Shown here one piece after another: positions 1 through 5,175 of a stretch of DNA of 5,175 bases. The notes beneath the pieces were generated by a model. It did no database searches and was not told the origin of the DNA. It saw only the letters and a list, made by a program, of their open reading frames with translations. The stretch covers positions 1 to 5,175 of the forward strand of contig JAGNOY010000185.1 of assembly GCA_017989935.1 (NCBI GenBank), given 5' to 3'. Positions within the stretch are counted from its first letter, which is position 1. Every line of letters starts with the position of its first letter. A program made the position numbers and the translations under genes. Origin of the DNA: Chitinophagaceae bacterium (GTDB taxonomy: Bacteria; Bacteroidota; Bacteroidia; Chitinophagales; Chitinophagaceae).

Positions 1-1
1 C

Positions 2-40
2 ATCATAACTAGCTTCATTGACTGCTTATAGTTCTATGAT
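2..40. repeat. Imperfect inverted repeat past the end of the anti-sigma gene
   Basis: ATCAT (2-6) and AACT (7-10) can pair with AGTT (30-33) and ATGAT (36-40). An inner AGC (11-13) can pair with GCT (24-26), and two small bulges interrupt the stem. It starts 4 bases beyond the stop codon of the minus-strand anti-sigma gene, so it could be part of that operon's terminator. The U-tract that would confirm this would lie outside the window. Chance pairing in AT-rich DNA is a real alternative. Confidence 0.22.
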
Positions 41-44
41 TATT

Positions 45-1283
45 TTATTTCTTCTTAGTAGGTTCACCCACTTGTTTTTTGAGTTCTAGCGCATTATTTT
101 TATATTTACTGCTATTAGCTAGTTTGTTTAAAAGGCTTTCAGCTTCTGAGTTTCTGCCTAGTTTCAAATAAGCCTGAGCTAAATGAAATTGAATATCTTC
201 TAATTCTTGCCCAGAAGCTTTTTTCATTGCTTTTTCGAAAACTTTGGTAGCTTTTTTGTAATTGCCTTCATTATAAAAGCCTAAGCCAGTTTCATAGGCT
301 GATTTTGAATCATCTTGTTTAGTACGAATGTTTTCGATTTCTTGATCTTTATAGTTTTTATTGTTATTGTCGTTATTTGAATAAGTTGAATAGTTTAATT
401 GATTCGCAGCTGGTGCTAGTTGAAATGATTCATTATTACTTTTTTTCATTCCAACTGATGAAGTTTTTTTCGAAAGGGGTGTTTTGGTTTCTGCAACTAC
501 TTTTTCTTCCTGTGCATAATTTTTCCCATTGTTTACATAATCGTTTTCTTGAACAGACTGGTCTGCATTACTTTTACTTACTTCAGCAGCTGGCACGAGA
601 GCCTTTTCAATGATTTCTTTGGAACTAGTTACAGGAGGTGGTGTGAATTGGGGCTTTGTGGTGCTTTTCGCTAATGATTTGTCTTCAAGAGTTGTTTGCG
701 GTACAGTTTTAATTTCTTCTATTTTGCTTAGTTCTTTTTTTTCAATTTTATCATCAGATGAAATGTTTTTCAAACTATCCGCAGAAATTTCCACATGCAC
801 TACTTCTCCTGTTTCAGCATTTTCAGGCATTTTGTAAGGGGCTTCTACAGAAGATGTACTATTTTTTTCTTGTAAAGCTAATTCTCTATCTTGTTTACTA
901 ATGTATGAAAATACAGAATAACCTCCTAAGCCTATTAAAAACAATACACTTGCTGCAGCTAACCATCTATATGTTTTATTGTTAGTTACGCTTAATGATT
1001 TTTTTGAGGAATGATTCGACGCAGGAATTTCAGCAGTTTGTTTAGGCCTTAGTTCTTCTAATTTGGTTTCAACATGTTTCTTTATTTCAACTAAATGTTG
1101 TTTGCCTAAATCAAGATCTGATTCCATCAAGCCTTCTAATGCATCACTACAGAACGGACAATCATTTAAATGAGATTCCACCAAATAGACCTCCTCCCGC
1201 TCCAATTTTTGTTGGATATAGGCTATTAACTGAGTTTGACTCAGGCAATGACTTGGATTCAATATGTCACTAAGGTCATTCAT
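45..1283 (-). CDS. Membrane-bound zinc-finger anti-sigma factor with periplasmic TPR region
   Basis: This 412-residue protein probably holds the ECF sigma factor encoded just upstream inactive at the membrane. Residues 1-55 form a zf-HC2-like anti-sigma domain: Cys13, then the H-x3-C-x2-C signature His38, Cys42 and Cys45 (SHLNDCPFC). One hydrophobic helix spans about 107-128 (WLAAASVLFLIGLGGYSVF), preceded by Arg and Lys, so the N-terminus should be cytoplasmic. Residues 130-325 are a Ser/Thr/Lys/Asn/Glu/Gln-rich linker that is probably disordered. Residues 328-398 hold two TPR-like helix pairs (YETGLGFYNEGNYKKATKVF and HLAQAYLKLGRNSEAESLL), a likely periplasmic protein-binding module. The ATG overlaps the end of the sigma gene by 8 bases. 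The zinc finger, membrane helix and gene order make the role firm; the signal sensed and the partner of the TPRs are unknown. Confidence 0.85.
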   Translation of the reverse strand: MNDLSDILNPSHCLSQTQLIAYIQQKLEREEVYLVESHLNDCPFCSDALEGLMESDLDLGKQHLVEIKKHVETKLEELRPKQTAEIPASNHSSKKSLSVTNNKTYRWLAAASVLFLIGLGGYSVFSYISKQDRELALQEKNSTSSVEAPYKMPENAETGEVVHVEISADSLKNISSDDKIEKKELSKIEEIKTVPQTTLEDKSLAKSTTKPQFTPPPVTSSKEIIEKALVPAAEVSKSNADQSVQENDYVNNGKNYAQEEKVVAETKTPLSKKTSSVGMKKSNNESFQLAPAANQLNYSTYSNNDNNNKNYKDQEIENIRTKQDDSKSAYETGLGFYNEGNYKKATKVFEKAMKKASGQELEDIQFHLAQAYLKLGRNSEAESLLNKLANSSKYKNNALELKKQVGEPTKKK

Positions 1284-1839
1284 TCAGGTCTTCGTTTATT
1301 TTTAATTTCAAATTCCTTTTACCATTTTGGATATAGCTTTTTACTTGCATAAAGTTAAAGCCTGTTTCCTGCATAATTTCAGTATAAGTCTTTTTTTCGA
1401 GATAAAATAATTTAATACATTGCTGTTGGTCAGGGTTTAATTCCTCTAATGCAGCTTCCATTTTTACCAAAATTTTTTCTTTTTGTACCGCCGGATGCAT
1501 AGTATCTTCATATTCCACACTATATTCTGGAAATATATCCACAGATTTTACCAAATGCTTGTTACTTCTGAGTTGCATCAGGCAATGATTTTGGGCAACT
1601 CGATATAGCCAAGCTTTGAAAAGTAGAACATCGTGTTTGTGCAAATCCGTCAATAATTTCTCAAAAACCTGCATGGTAGCATCTTTTGCTAGTTCAGGGT
1701 TTTTTAGATATTTCATACTTACCCCGTAAACTAAATGGGAATATCTACCATATAAAATACCTAAGGCTTCCGTAGTCTGTTTATTACGGAATAAATACAC
1801 AAGTTCCTCGTCGCTAAGATTTTTTAAATTGGTTGGCAC
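1276..1839 (-). CDS. ECF-subfamily RNA polymerase sigma factor (sigma-70 family)
   Basis: This 187-residue protein has the length and two-domain plan of ECF sigma factors, which direct RNA polymerase to a small set of promoters. Region 2 covers about 25-93: ALGILYGRYSHLVYGVSMKYL, then the core-binding helix with Asp53, Gln57 and VFEKLL, then FKAWLYRVAQNHCLMQLR, which contacts the -10 element. A linker of about 30 residues leads to region 4 (about 125-180), with LEELNPDQQQCIKLFYLE and the helix-turn-helix KTYTEIMQETG...VKSYIQNGKRNLK that reads the -35 element. The start is GTG at 1837-1839. No ATG lies upstream before the in-frame stop at 1885-1887, and the first downstream ATG is inside region 2, so GTG is the most reasonable choice; no Shine-Dalgarno is visible. 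Its target promoters cannot be read from this window. Confidence 0.92.
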   Translation of the reverse strand: MPTNLKNLSDEELVYLFRNKQTTEALGILYGRYSHLVYGVSMKYLKNPELAKDATMQVFEKLLTDLHKHDVLLFKAWLYRVAQNHCLMQLRSNKHLVKSVDIFPEYSVEYEDTMHPAVQKEKILVKMEAALEELNPDQQQCIKLFYLEKKTYTEIMQETGFNFMQVKSYIQNGKRNLKLKINEDLNE

Positions 1840-1874
1840 AAAAAAGATTGGGACGAAAATAATATTTAAGTCGC

Positions 1875-1884
1875 ATAAAGTTTG
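1875..1884 (+). promoter_or_regulatory. Weak -7 box candidate for the C40 peptidase gene
   Basis: ATAAAGTTTG resembles the Bacteroidota -7 consensus TAnnTTTG but has three bases instead of two between TA and TTTG. A TTG at 1848-1850 is the only -33 candidate, and its spacing (about 25 bases) is too long. A transcript from here would have a leader of roughly 60 nt. No better plus-strand match was found in this gap, and no convincing minus-strand promoter for the sigma gene was seen. Confidence 0.2.
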
Positions 1885-1936
1885 TTAAATCATCGCTGTT
1901 TTCTGAAAGAGTCAAAGGGCTAAAGACAATTTTTTT

Positions 1937-1948
1937 AGTAATATTACT
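1937..1948. promoter_or_regulatory. Perfect 12-bp palindrome AGTAATATTACT, possible operator
   Basis: The sequence reads identically on both strands and ends two bases before the annotated ATG of the C40 peptidase gene, within the gap shared with the divergent sigma gene. A dimeric DNA-binding protein could use it as an operator acting on either gene. As RNA it would form only a weak 4-bp stem, so a DNA-level role is more plausible than an RNA one. Short AT-rich palindromes also arise by chance. Confidence 0.35.
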
Positions 1949-1950
1949 TC

Positions 1951-2709
1951 ATGAATAAAATGTATTGTGCTGTTTCGGTAGGTAATGTGAAGTCAGCTCC
2001 AAATCATAGAAGTGAATTATTGACACAAGTTTTACATGGAGATGTGATGACTTTATTGGAGAAGGATAAAAATTGGTGTAAGGTACTAATCGATGAAGAA
2101 GGCACACATGGATGGATTTTACAATCCCAACTCGAATTATTGTCCGATCTATTAACTACAAATCAATCAAGTAAGATTTTGTTGAGTAAACAAGTCATTC
2201 TTGCGAACAATCAACAACCGTTGCACTTGGTGGTGGGTACATTTATGGATAGGCTTCCGGCAAATATGCTTGATAAGGCCTGCCTAATAGACTTGTTGTC
2301 GCTTGAAAAGAATGCTCAAACCTTGAAGGATATGCTAATGGTTTTTCAACAAGTACCTTATTTATGGGGTGGTTTAACAAATACAGGCATTGATTGTTCG
2401 GGGTTGAGCAAATTGTTTTATAGGTTTTTGGGAATTCGCTTACCTCAATTAGCCTCAGCCCAAGCCACTTTCGGGGAATTTGTTGATTTTTTACCTCATA
2501 CAAAATTTGGTGATCTTGCCTTTTTTGAGAATGAACTTGGAGAAATTAATCATGTTGGTATACTTTTAAGTAGTCAAGAAATTTATCATGCTTCTGAGGT
2601 CAATGGGGTTGTTGATGCTGATTGGATAGACCAAGAAGGGATTGTCAATAAAAGATCAGGTAAAAGAACCCATAAACTCAGAATGATCAAAAGACTTGTT
2701 AGCTATTGA
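1951..2709 (+). CDS. SH3b and NlpC/P60 (C40) cysteine peptidase, probably a gamma-D-Glu murein-peptide endopeptidase
   Basis: This 252-residue protein lacks a signal peptide and so probably works in the cytoplasm. Related YkfC / dipeptidyl-peptidase VI enzymes there cut the gamma-D-Glu to diamino acid bond of recycled peptidoglycan peptides. An SH3b domain occupies about 4-61 (SAPNHRSELLTQVLHGD...NWCKV...GWI), and a second SH3-like segment about 75-115 is likely. The catalytic NlpC/P60 domain runs from about 125 to the end: PYLWGG (136-141), GIDCSGL with nucleophile Cys149, GDLAFF (187-192), INHVGI with His201, and YHAS with His213 as third polar residue. The usual LPRDA-x-Q motif reads LPQLASAQ. 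ATG codons occur at 1951 and 1960; relatives begin close to the second, so the true start may be 1960. The stop lies inside the 3' end of the convergent neighbour. Family is certain; substrate is inferred. Confidence 0.88.
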   Translation: MNKMYCAVSVGNVKSAPNHRSELLTQVLHGDVMTLLEKDKNWCKVLIDEEGTHGWILQSQLELLSDLLTTNQSSKILLSKQVILANNQQPLHLVVGTFMDRLPANMLDKACLIDLLSLEKNAQTLKDMLMVFQQVPYLWGGLTNTGIDCSGLSKLFYRFLGIRLPQLASAQATFGEFVDFLPHTKFGDLAFFENELGEINHVGILLSSQEIYHASEVNGVVDADWIDQEGIVNKRSGKRTHKLRMIKRLVSY

Positions 2710-3578
2710 TTATTTTTTAAATCAAGTATCGATTGTAGTTCAATGGCTTTGTCTTCTTCTTCGAGCTGATTATACACTTGAATTAAGGCTTCGATTTCGC
2801 AGAATAAAATTTCCTTGTTTGATAAAGGGTAAATGGCATCATTTTCTAAGGTGAATCCATACTTTTTAAGATAAACATCCACGTCATTTTGAGTGTAAAT
2901 CATGCCTGAGTTCGGATCAATATAAAATTGAATACCTGCAAAAGGAGAATGATGCTTTTTGGTGATATCGTAACGCGTATCATAATAGGCTAGCAAAAAT
3001 TGATGGGGAAGTTGTACAGCAAATACAGGGATATCTAACATTTCGCACAATACTTGATATAAGATACCTAAGGAATAATTATTGCCAAAATGACTATCTA
3101 CAACCTCGTTCATGTAAAAATGGGCAGGTTTGTTATCGTCTAAATCAAAACCTTTGAATTTATACATGCTATAAAAAATACTATTGATAATGGTTACTTG
3201 TTCGAGTGGGGTAAGGTAATTATTGAGCTCAAGCCAGCAACTTTGATAGATATTTTTTATTGTCTTTCTAATCTGGTCTTCTTCTAAGTCTGGATATTTA
3301 TATCTCGCTAACAAGATGGCGCCGTCAAGTAAATTAGGCTTTTCTATATTGAACCATTGTGTTAATCCTTGAAATACATCACTGAAATTTACCTTATGAA
3401 TCAGGTTCTCAATTCTTTCTTGTACTGTGTTATCAGTAGTTTGCTCCCAAAATGACTCTAAGTTTGGTATGATATCTTTTCCGTAAAATAAAATTTTTTC
3501 CGAAACAGAATTAAAAATTTCCCGATCAGGATCGTCTAGTAAATGGAGTAGTGCTTTAATTTCTTTTGAATTTTTCAT
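2703..3578 (-). CDS. SirB1/transglutaminase-like family protein with helical N-terminal domain
   Basis: This 291-residue protein, without signal peptide or membrane segment, matches the SirB1-like branch of the transglutaminase-like fold. No reaction has been firmly assigned to this family. Residues 5-65 look like HEAT-type helices (ALLHLLDDPDREIF, then QERIENLIHKV). Residues 70-145 are a helical lead-in (WLELNNYLTPLEQ). The core is about 150-235: NEVVDSHFGNNYSLGILYQ, then EMLDIPVFAVQLPHQFLLAY, then FYIDPNSG. The C-terminal part (about 255-287) resembles a single TPR-like helix pair. In relatives as I remember them, the core His sits in PxHF; here the residues are P191-H192-Q193-F194. It is the only gene of its strand between 2703 and 3578, and its stop codon overlaps the end of the C40 peptidase gene. 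An AAGGA lies about 10 bases before the ATG. Family placement is good; function is open. Confidence 0.78.
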   Translation of the reverse strand: MKNSKEIKALLHLLDDPDREIFNSVSEKILFYGKDIIPNLESFWEQTTDNTVQERIENLIHKVNFSDVFQGLTQWFNIEKPNLLDGAILLARYKYPDLEEDQIRKTIKNIYQSCWLELNNYLTPLEQVTIINSIFYSMYKFKGFDLDDNKPAHFYMNEVVDSHFGNNYSLGILYQVLCEMLDIPVFAVQLPHQFLLAYYDTRYDITKKHHSPFAGIQFYIDPNSGMIYTQNDVDVYLKKYGFTLENDAIYPLSNKEILFCEIEALIQVYNQLEEEDKAIELQSILDLKNNQ

Positions 3579-3609
3579 ACGATGTGAATCCTTGATCAGT
3601 TTCCAAGGC

Positions 3610-3617
3610 GAAATATA
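3610..3617 (-). promoter_or_regulatory. Weak -7 box candidate for the SirB1-like gene
   Basis: On the minus strand this reads TATATTTC, one mismatch from the Bacteroidota -7 consensus TAnnTTTG, about 31 bases before the ATG at 3578. No TTG-type -33 element stands at the usual distance. The leader would also contain a short inverted repeat, CCTTG (3590-3594) with CAAGG (3604-3608), around a TGATCA palindrome. AT-rich DNA gives such matches easily. Confidence 0.2.
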
Positions 3618-3748
3618 GAACTAATTTATTCATAGGAATCATTTCTGAATTGAAATAGTTTTAAACATCAAGTAGATAAAATTAATTCTTGATATATTTT
3701 GACTTGCAGGTGCCTTTTCATTAATTATGAGTTACAAAAATATTTTTT

Positions 3749-3756
3749 TACTTTTG
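3749..3756 (+). promoter_or_regulatory. Bacteroidota-type -7 promoter box for the PKD protein gene
   Basis: TACTTTTG fits the Bacteroidota housekeeping -7 consensus TAnnTTTG exactly. It lies 53 bases before the preferred ATG at 3810, giving a leader of about 45 nt. The -33 element is weak: TTATG at 3725-3729 is at the right distance but is not TTG. A TTTTGACTTG further upstream (3697-3706) is too distant to pair with this box. The rest of the 231-base divergent gap (3579-3809) is AT-rich and shows no credible gene. Confidence 0.5.
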
Positions 3757-3809
3757 CTAACATTCAAATTTTAGCCTTCGTCTAGGTGTCAAACAAAATA
3801 ATTTTTTTT

Positions 3810-4895
3810 ATGAAACTCAAATTTATCCTTTTCGTTCTTTTTGCATTTATCTCGGTTAAAATGCAAGCCCAATGCTCAGCCGCATTTACCTATTCAGCCT
3901 CTCCCAATGGTACAGTAACTTTTACTTCAACAGGAAGTAATTCAATGTTTACGTATTATACATGGTCTTTTGGAAATGGTTCAGCAGGATCTGGAGCAAC
4001 AGTGTCGGCAGTATATAATGCCCCAGGTACTTACACAGTCTGTTTATATGTGAACGATTCTATTGGCGGTTGTACAGATACTACTTGCCAAAATATCACA
4101 GTTTCTGCAAGTCCGAGTTGTCAAGCTAATTTTTCTTATATCTGCAATGTAAATGGTACTGCTTCTTTATCTAATACAGGTACAGTAGGCAACACGATTA
4201 GTTATACATGGTATGATAATAGTGGAATTTTTGCGACCGGTCCTAATGCAACCTATACGAACACCCCTGGTACCCATCAGGTATGTTTAGCAATTTCAGA
4301 TACAAGCTTGTCTTGCGTCGATACAATTTGTCAGAACATCAGTTTGGTTGCAGCTAACAATTGTCAGGCAAACTTTTATATTTACCCTGACAGTTCTGCC
4401 CCTCATACCTATATTGGAGTGAATACTACAATCGGAAATTCATCTATGAATTATACTTGGACATGGGGTGATGGCTCATCTTCAACAGGTCAATTCCCAA
4501 CGCATACTTATGCAGCTGCAGGAAATTATACCATTTGTCTATACATTAGCGATCCAACAAATAACTGCAGTGATAGTCTTTGTGTACTTTCTACAATCAA
4601 CAAAACCGCTGCCATGTATTCAATTACTTTTGCAAATCCAACAGGTCTTGGTTCAGTTGCTAAAGAAAGAGCCAACCTATATCCAAATCCTGTGAACGAC
4701 CAATTTATGGTAAAAGGAGAAGGTAGTCAATCAATTCAAGTGGATATATTAAGTCTAAATGGTAGCAAAGTGAAAAGCTTTAACACACAATATAACCAAA
4801 CTATGAATATTAGCAGTTTGCCAAGCAATTTGTATGTTGTTCGAGTTATAAACAATAATGGTCAGGTACAATACAGCAGATTGATTAAAGAATAA
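3810..4895 (+). CDS. Secreted protein with three Cys-containing PKD-like repeats and a type IX secretion sorting domain
   Basis: From the ATG at 3810 this is a 361-residue exported protein. Residues 1-21 are a Sec signal peptide (MKLKFILFVLFAFISVKMQAQ), cleaved before Cys22. The LxxC lipobox is absent, so it is not a lipoprotein. Three PKD-type beta-sandwich repeats follow at about 22-100 (WSFGNGS, PGTYTVCLYV), 104-181 (WYDNSG, PGTHQVCLAI) and 185-262 (WTWGDGSS, AGNYTICLYI). Each has four Cys in a fixed register, suggesting disulfides. Residues about 288-361 are a type A Por/T9SS C-terminal sorting domain: NLYPNPVNDQF, VDILSLNGSKV, ISSLPSNLYVVRV, then SRLIKE. The T9SS should carry it across the outer membrane to the cell surface or medium. 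An in-frame GTG at 3786 would add eight residues ahead of the signal peptide and is less likely. No catalytic domain is present, so adhesion or a structural surface role is plausible but unproven. Confidence 0.88.
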   Translation: MKLKFILFVLFAFISVKMQAQCSAAFTYSASPNGTVTFTSTGSNSMFTYYTWSFGNGSAGSGATVSAVYNAPGTYTVCLYVNDSIGGCTDTTCQNITVSASPSCQANFSYICNVNGTASLSNTGTVGNTISYTWYDNSGIFATGPNATYTNTPGTHQVCLAISDTSLSCVDTICQNISLVAANNCQANFYIYPDSSAPHTYIGVNTTIGNSSMNYTWTWGDGSSSTGQFPTHTYAAAGNYTICLYISDPTNNCSDSLCVLSTINKTAAMYSITFANPTGLGSVAKERANLYPNPVNDQFMVKGEGSQSIQVDILSLNGSKVKSFNTQYNQTMNISSLPSNLYVVRVINNNGQVQYSRLIKE

Positions 4896-4918
4896 TTGTT
4901 CATTTTAATTTAATAAAT

Positions 4919-4944
4919 AGGCTGCCTTAGGGTGGCCTTTTTTT
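4919..4944 (+). terminator. Intrinsic terminator of the PKD protein gene
   Basis: AGGCTGCC (4919-4926) pairs with GGTGGCCT (4931-4938) as an 8-bp stem with two central G-T wobbles and a TTAG loop. The last stem base begins a run of seven T residues (4938-4944). It sits 24 bases after the stop codon of the PKD gene, in the right orientation. Confidence 0.85.
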
Positions 4945-4950
4945 ATTTGG

Positions 4951-5066
4951 GCGGCAGACACGCTTTTCATTGCAAGTCCACTTCCGAATCGGCTATGATG
5001 AGTTGAGTAGAATTATATATTGTATAGCCTCTCGGAATGCGGGCTTTCCATTGCAATCGTTGCCGC
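4951..5066. repeat. Nested palindromic module of about 116 nt, REP-like or structured RNA
   Basis: Complementary blocks occur in strictly nested order: GCGGCA (4951-4956) with TGCCGC (5061-5066); TTGCAA (4970-4975) with TTGCAA (5051-5056); GTCC (4976-4979) with GGGC (5041-5044, one G-T pair); TTCCGA (4982-4987) with TCGGAA (5032-5037); GGCTAT (4991-4996) with ATAGCC (5024-5029). A 27-nt AT-rich loop closes the fold. All blocks are exact except the one wobble. Nesting of five blocks is unlikely to be accidental. There is no target-site duplication at the ends and no transposase. Confidence 0.5.
4962..5056 (+). repeat. Direct repeat pair GCTTTTCATTGCAA / GCTTTCCATTGCAA
   Basis: The 14-base units at 4962-4975 and 5043-5056 differ at one position (13 of 14 identical). 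They flank the central hairpin 4982-5037, with one copy on each side. Weaker similarity extends upstream (CGGCAGACAC against CGGAATGCGG). This suggests that the palindromic module was built from, or interrupted, a tandem unit. Confidence 0.5.
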
Positions 5067-5116
5067 TAGGTGTTCAATATTATATTTTGTGAATCCGCTA
5101 ATTCAAGTGTATTTTG

Positions 5117-5138
5117 AGCACTACGACTGGCTAGTGCT
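5117..5138. repeat. Perfect 7-bp hairpin AGCACTA / TAGTGCT
   Basis: AGCACTA (5117-5123) and TAGTGCT (5132-5138) are exact reverse complements around an 8-nt loop, CGACTGGC. No T-tract follows on either strand, so it is not an intrinsic terminator. It lies inside a looser GCTAA (5097-5101) and TTAGC (5149-5153) bracket. Confidence 0.5.
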
Positions 5139-5141
5139 GTT

Positions 5142-5166
5142 CGAGATGTTAGCCCTGCGCATCTCG
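5142..5166. repeat. Perfect 7-bp hairpin CGAGATG / CATCTCG
   Basis: CGAGATG (5142-5148) and CATCTCG (5160-5166) are exact reverse complements around an 11-nt loop. Past one T-T mismatch, two more pairs (GT with AC) can form. It begins three bases after the preceding hairpin. No T-tract follows within the window. Confidence 0.5.
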
Positions 5167-5175
5167 TACTTTGAA

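Larger units (their letters stand above)
4945..5175. other. Gene-free, G+C-richer, hairpin-dense tail of the window
   Basis: This stretch has no open frame of credible length on either strand and no recognisable tRNA, rRNA or tmRNA. By hand count 4949-5175 is about 44% G+C, higher than the genes beside it. It contains a nested palindromic module (4951-5066), a short TGAAT/ATTCA hairpin (5090-5105), and two perfect 7-bp hairpins (5117-5138 and 5142-5166), and it runs off the window edge. Phrases such as GCTTTCCATTGCAATC and GCAAGTCC recall intergenic repeats I associate with Bacteroidota genomes, so an eroded repeat is my leading reading. A structured non-coding RNA is the alternative. Confidence 0.45.

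Noticed and set aside
377..837. Two plus-strand open frames opposite the anti-sigma gene
   Set aside because: They lie antisense to the low-complexity linker and encode Phe/Leu/Ser-rich peptides without domain features. They are shadows of the real gene.
1887..1916. Minus-strand promoter TTTGAC with TGATTT 17 bases downstream for the sigma gene
   Set aside because: The -10 match is poor, and no Bacteroidota TAnnTTTG box stands at the right distance. The sigma gene may use its own unrecognised ECF promoter.
2243..2503. Minus-strand open frame inside the C40 peptidase gene
   Set aside because: It runs antisense to the conserved catalytic region and has no family features of its own.
3556..3633. 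Minus-strand 25-codon frame overlapping the start of the SirB1-like gene
   Set aside because: It is out of frame with the gene and lacks a ribosome-binding signal or recognisable sequence. It is probably chance, although a leader-peptide role cannot be excluded.
3727..3774. Tiny plus-strand frame of 15 codons (MSYKNIFLLLLTFKF)
   Set aside because: It spans the best promoter box of the gap, is very short, and its hydrophobic look follows from T-rich DNA.
3786..3809. In-frame GTG at 3786 as start of the PKD protein
   Set aside because: It would put MSNKIIFF in front of an already complete signal peptide. The ATG at 3810 gives a standard n-region and is the commoner start codon.
5090..5166. 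Integron attC site
   Set aside because: GTTAGCC does not fit the GTTRRRY end, no matching RYYYAAC partner is present, the inner arms are not complementary in the attC layout, and no integrase or cassette is seen.

Overview
The window looks like ordinary chromosomal DNA of a member of the Bacteroidota. It is AT-rich (roughly one third G+C by eye). Most genes lack a Shine-Dalgarno sequence, one intergenic gap carries a TAnnTTTG-type -7 box, and the last gene encodes a secreted PKD-repeat protein ending in a type IX secretion (Por) C-terminal sorting domain, which is a hallmark of the phylum. The exact order cannot be fixed from this window.

Layout. At the left, on the minus strand, an ECF sigma factor (1276-1839, GTG start) is followed by its probable anti-sigma factor (45-1283). 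The two overlap by 8 bases (ATGAATGA), so they are probably translationally coupled. The anti-sigma protein has a cytoplasmic zinc-finger domain, one membrane helix, and a long low-complexity periplasmic part ending in TPR helices. A 111-bp divergent gap with a perfect 12-bp palindrome separates this pair from a plus-strand SH3b plus NlpC/P60 (C40) cysteine peptidase (1951-2709), probably a cytoplasmic murein-peptide recycling enzyme. That gene meets a minus-strand SirB1/transglutaminase-like protein (2703-3578) tail to tail with a 7-bp overlap. A second divergent gap (3579-3809) holds the best promoter candidate of the window and leads to the secreted protein with three PKD-like repeats (3810-4895). 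A clear intrinsic terminator (4919-4944) follows it.

The last 230 bases (4945-5175) contain no credible gene. They are richer in G+C (about 44% by hand count from 4949) and full of inverted repeats: a nested palindromic module of about 116 nt (4951-5066), a 14-bp direct repeat inside it with 13 of 14 identities, and two perfect 7-bp hairpins near the right edge. This resembles the decayed or REP-like intergenic repeats found in Bacteroidota, but a structured RNA is also possible. It is the least explained part of the window.

How the genes relate. The sigma and anti-sigma genes form one signalling unit. The C40 peptidase could belong to their regulon because it is divergent from them, but nothing in the sequence proves this. 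The SirB1-like and PKD genes share only a divergent spacer. I see no phage, transposase, CRISPR or defence genes, and no clear undescribed multi-gene system.
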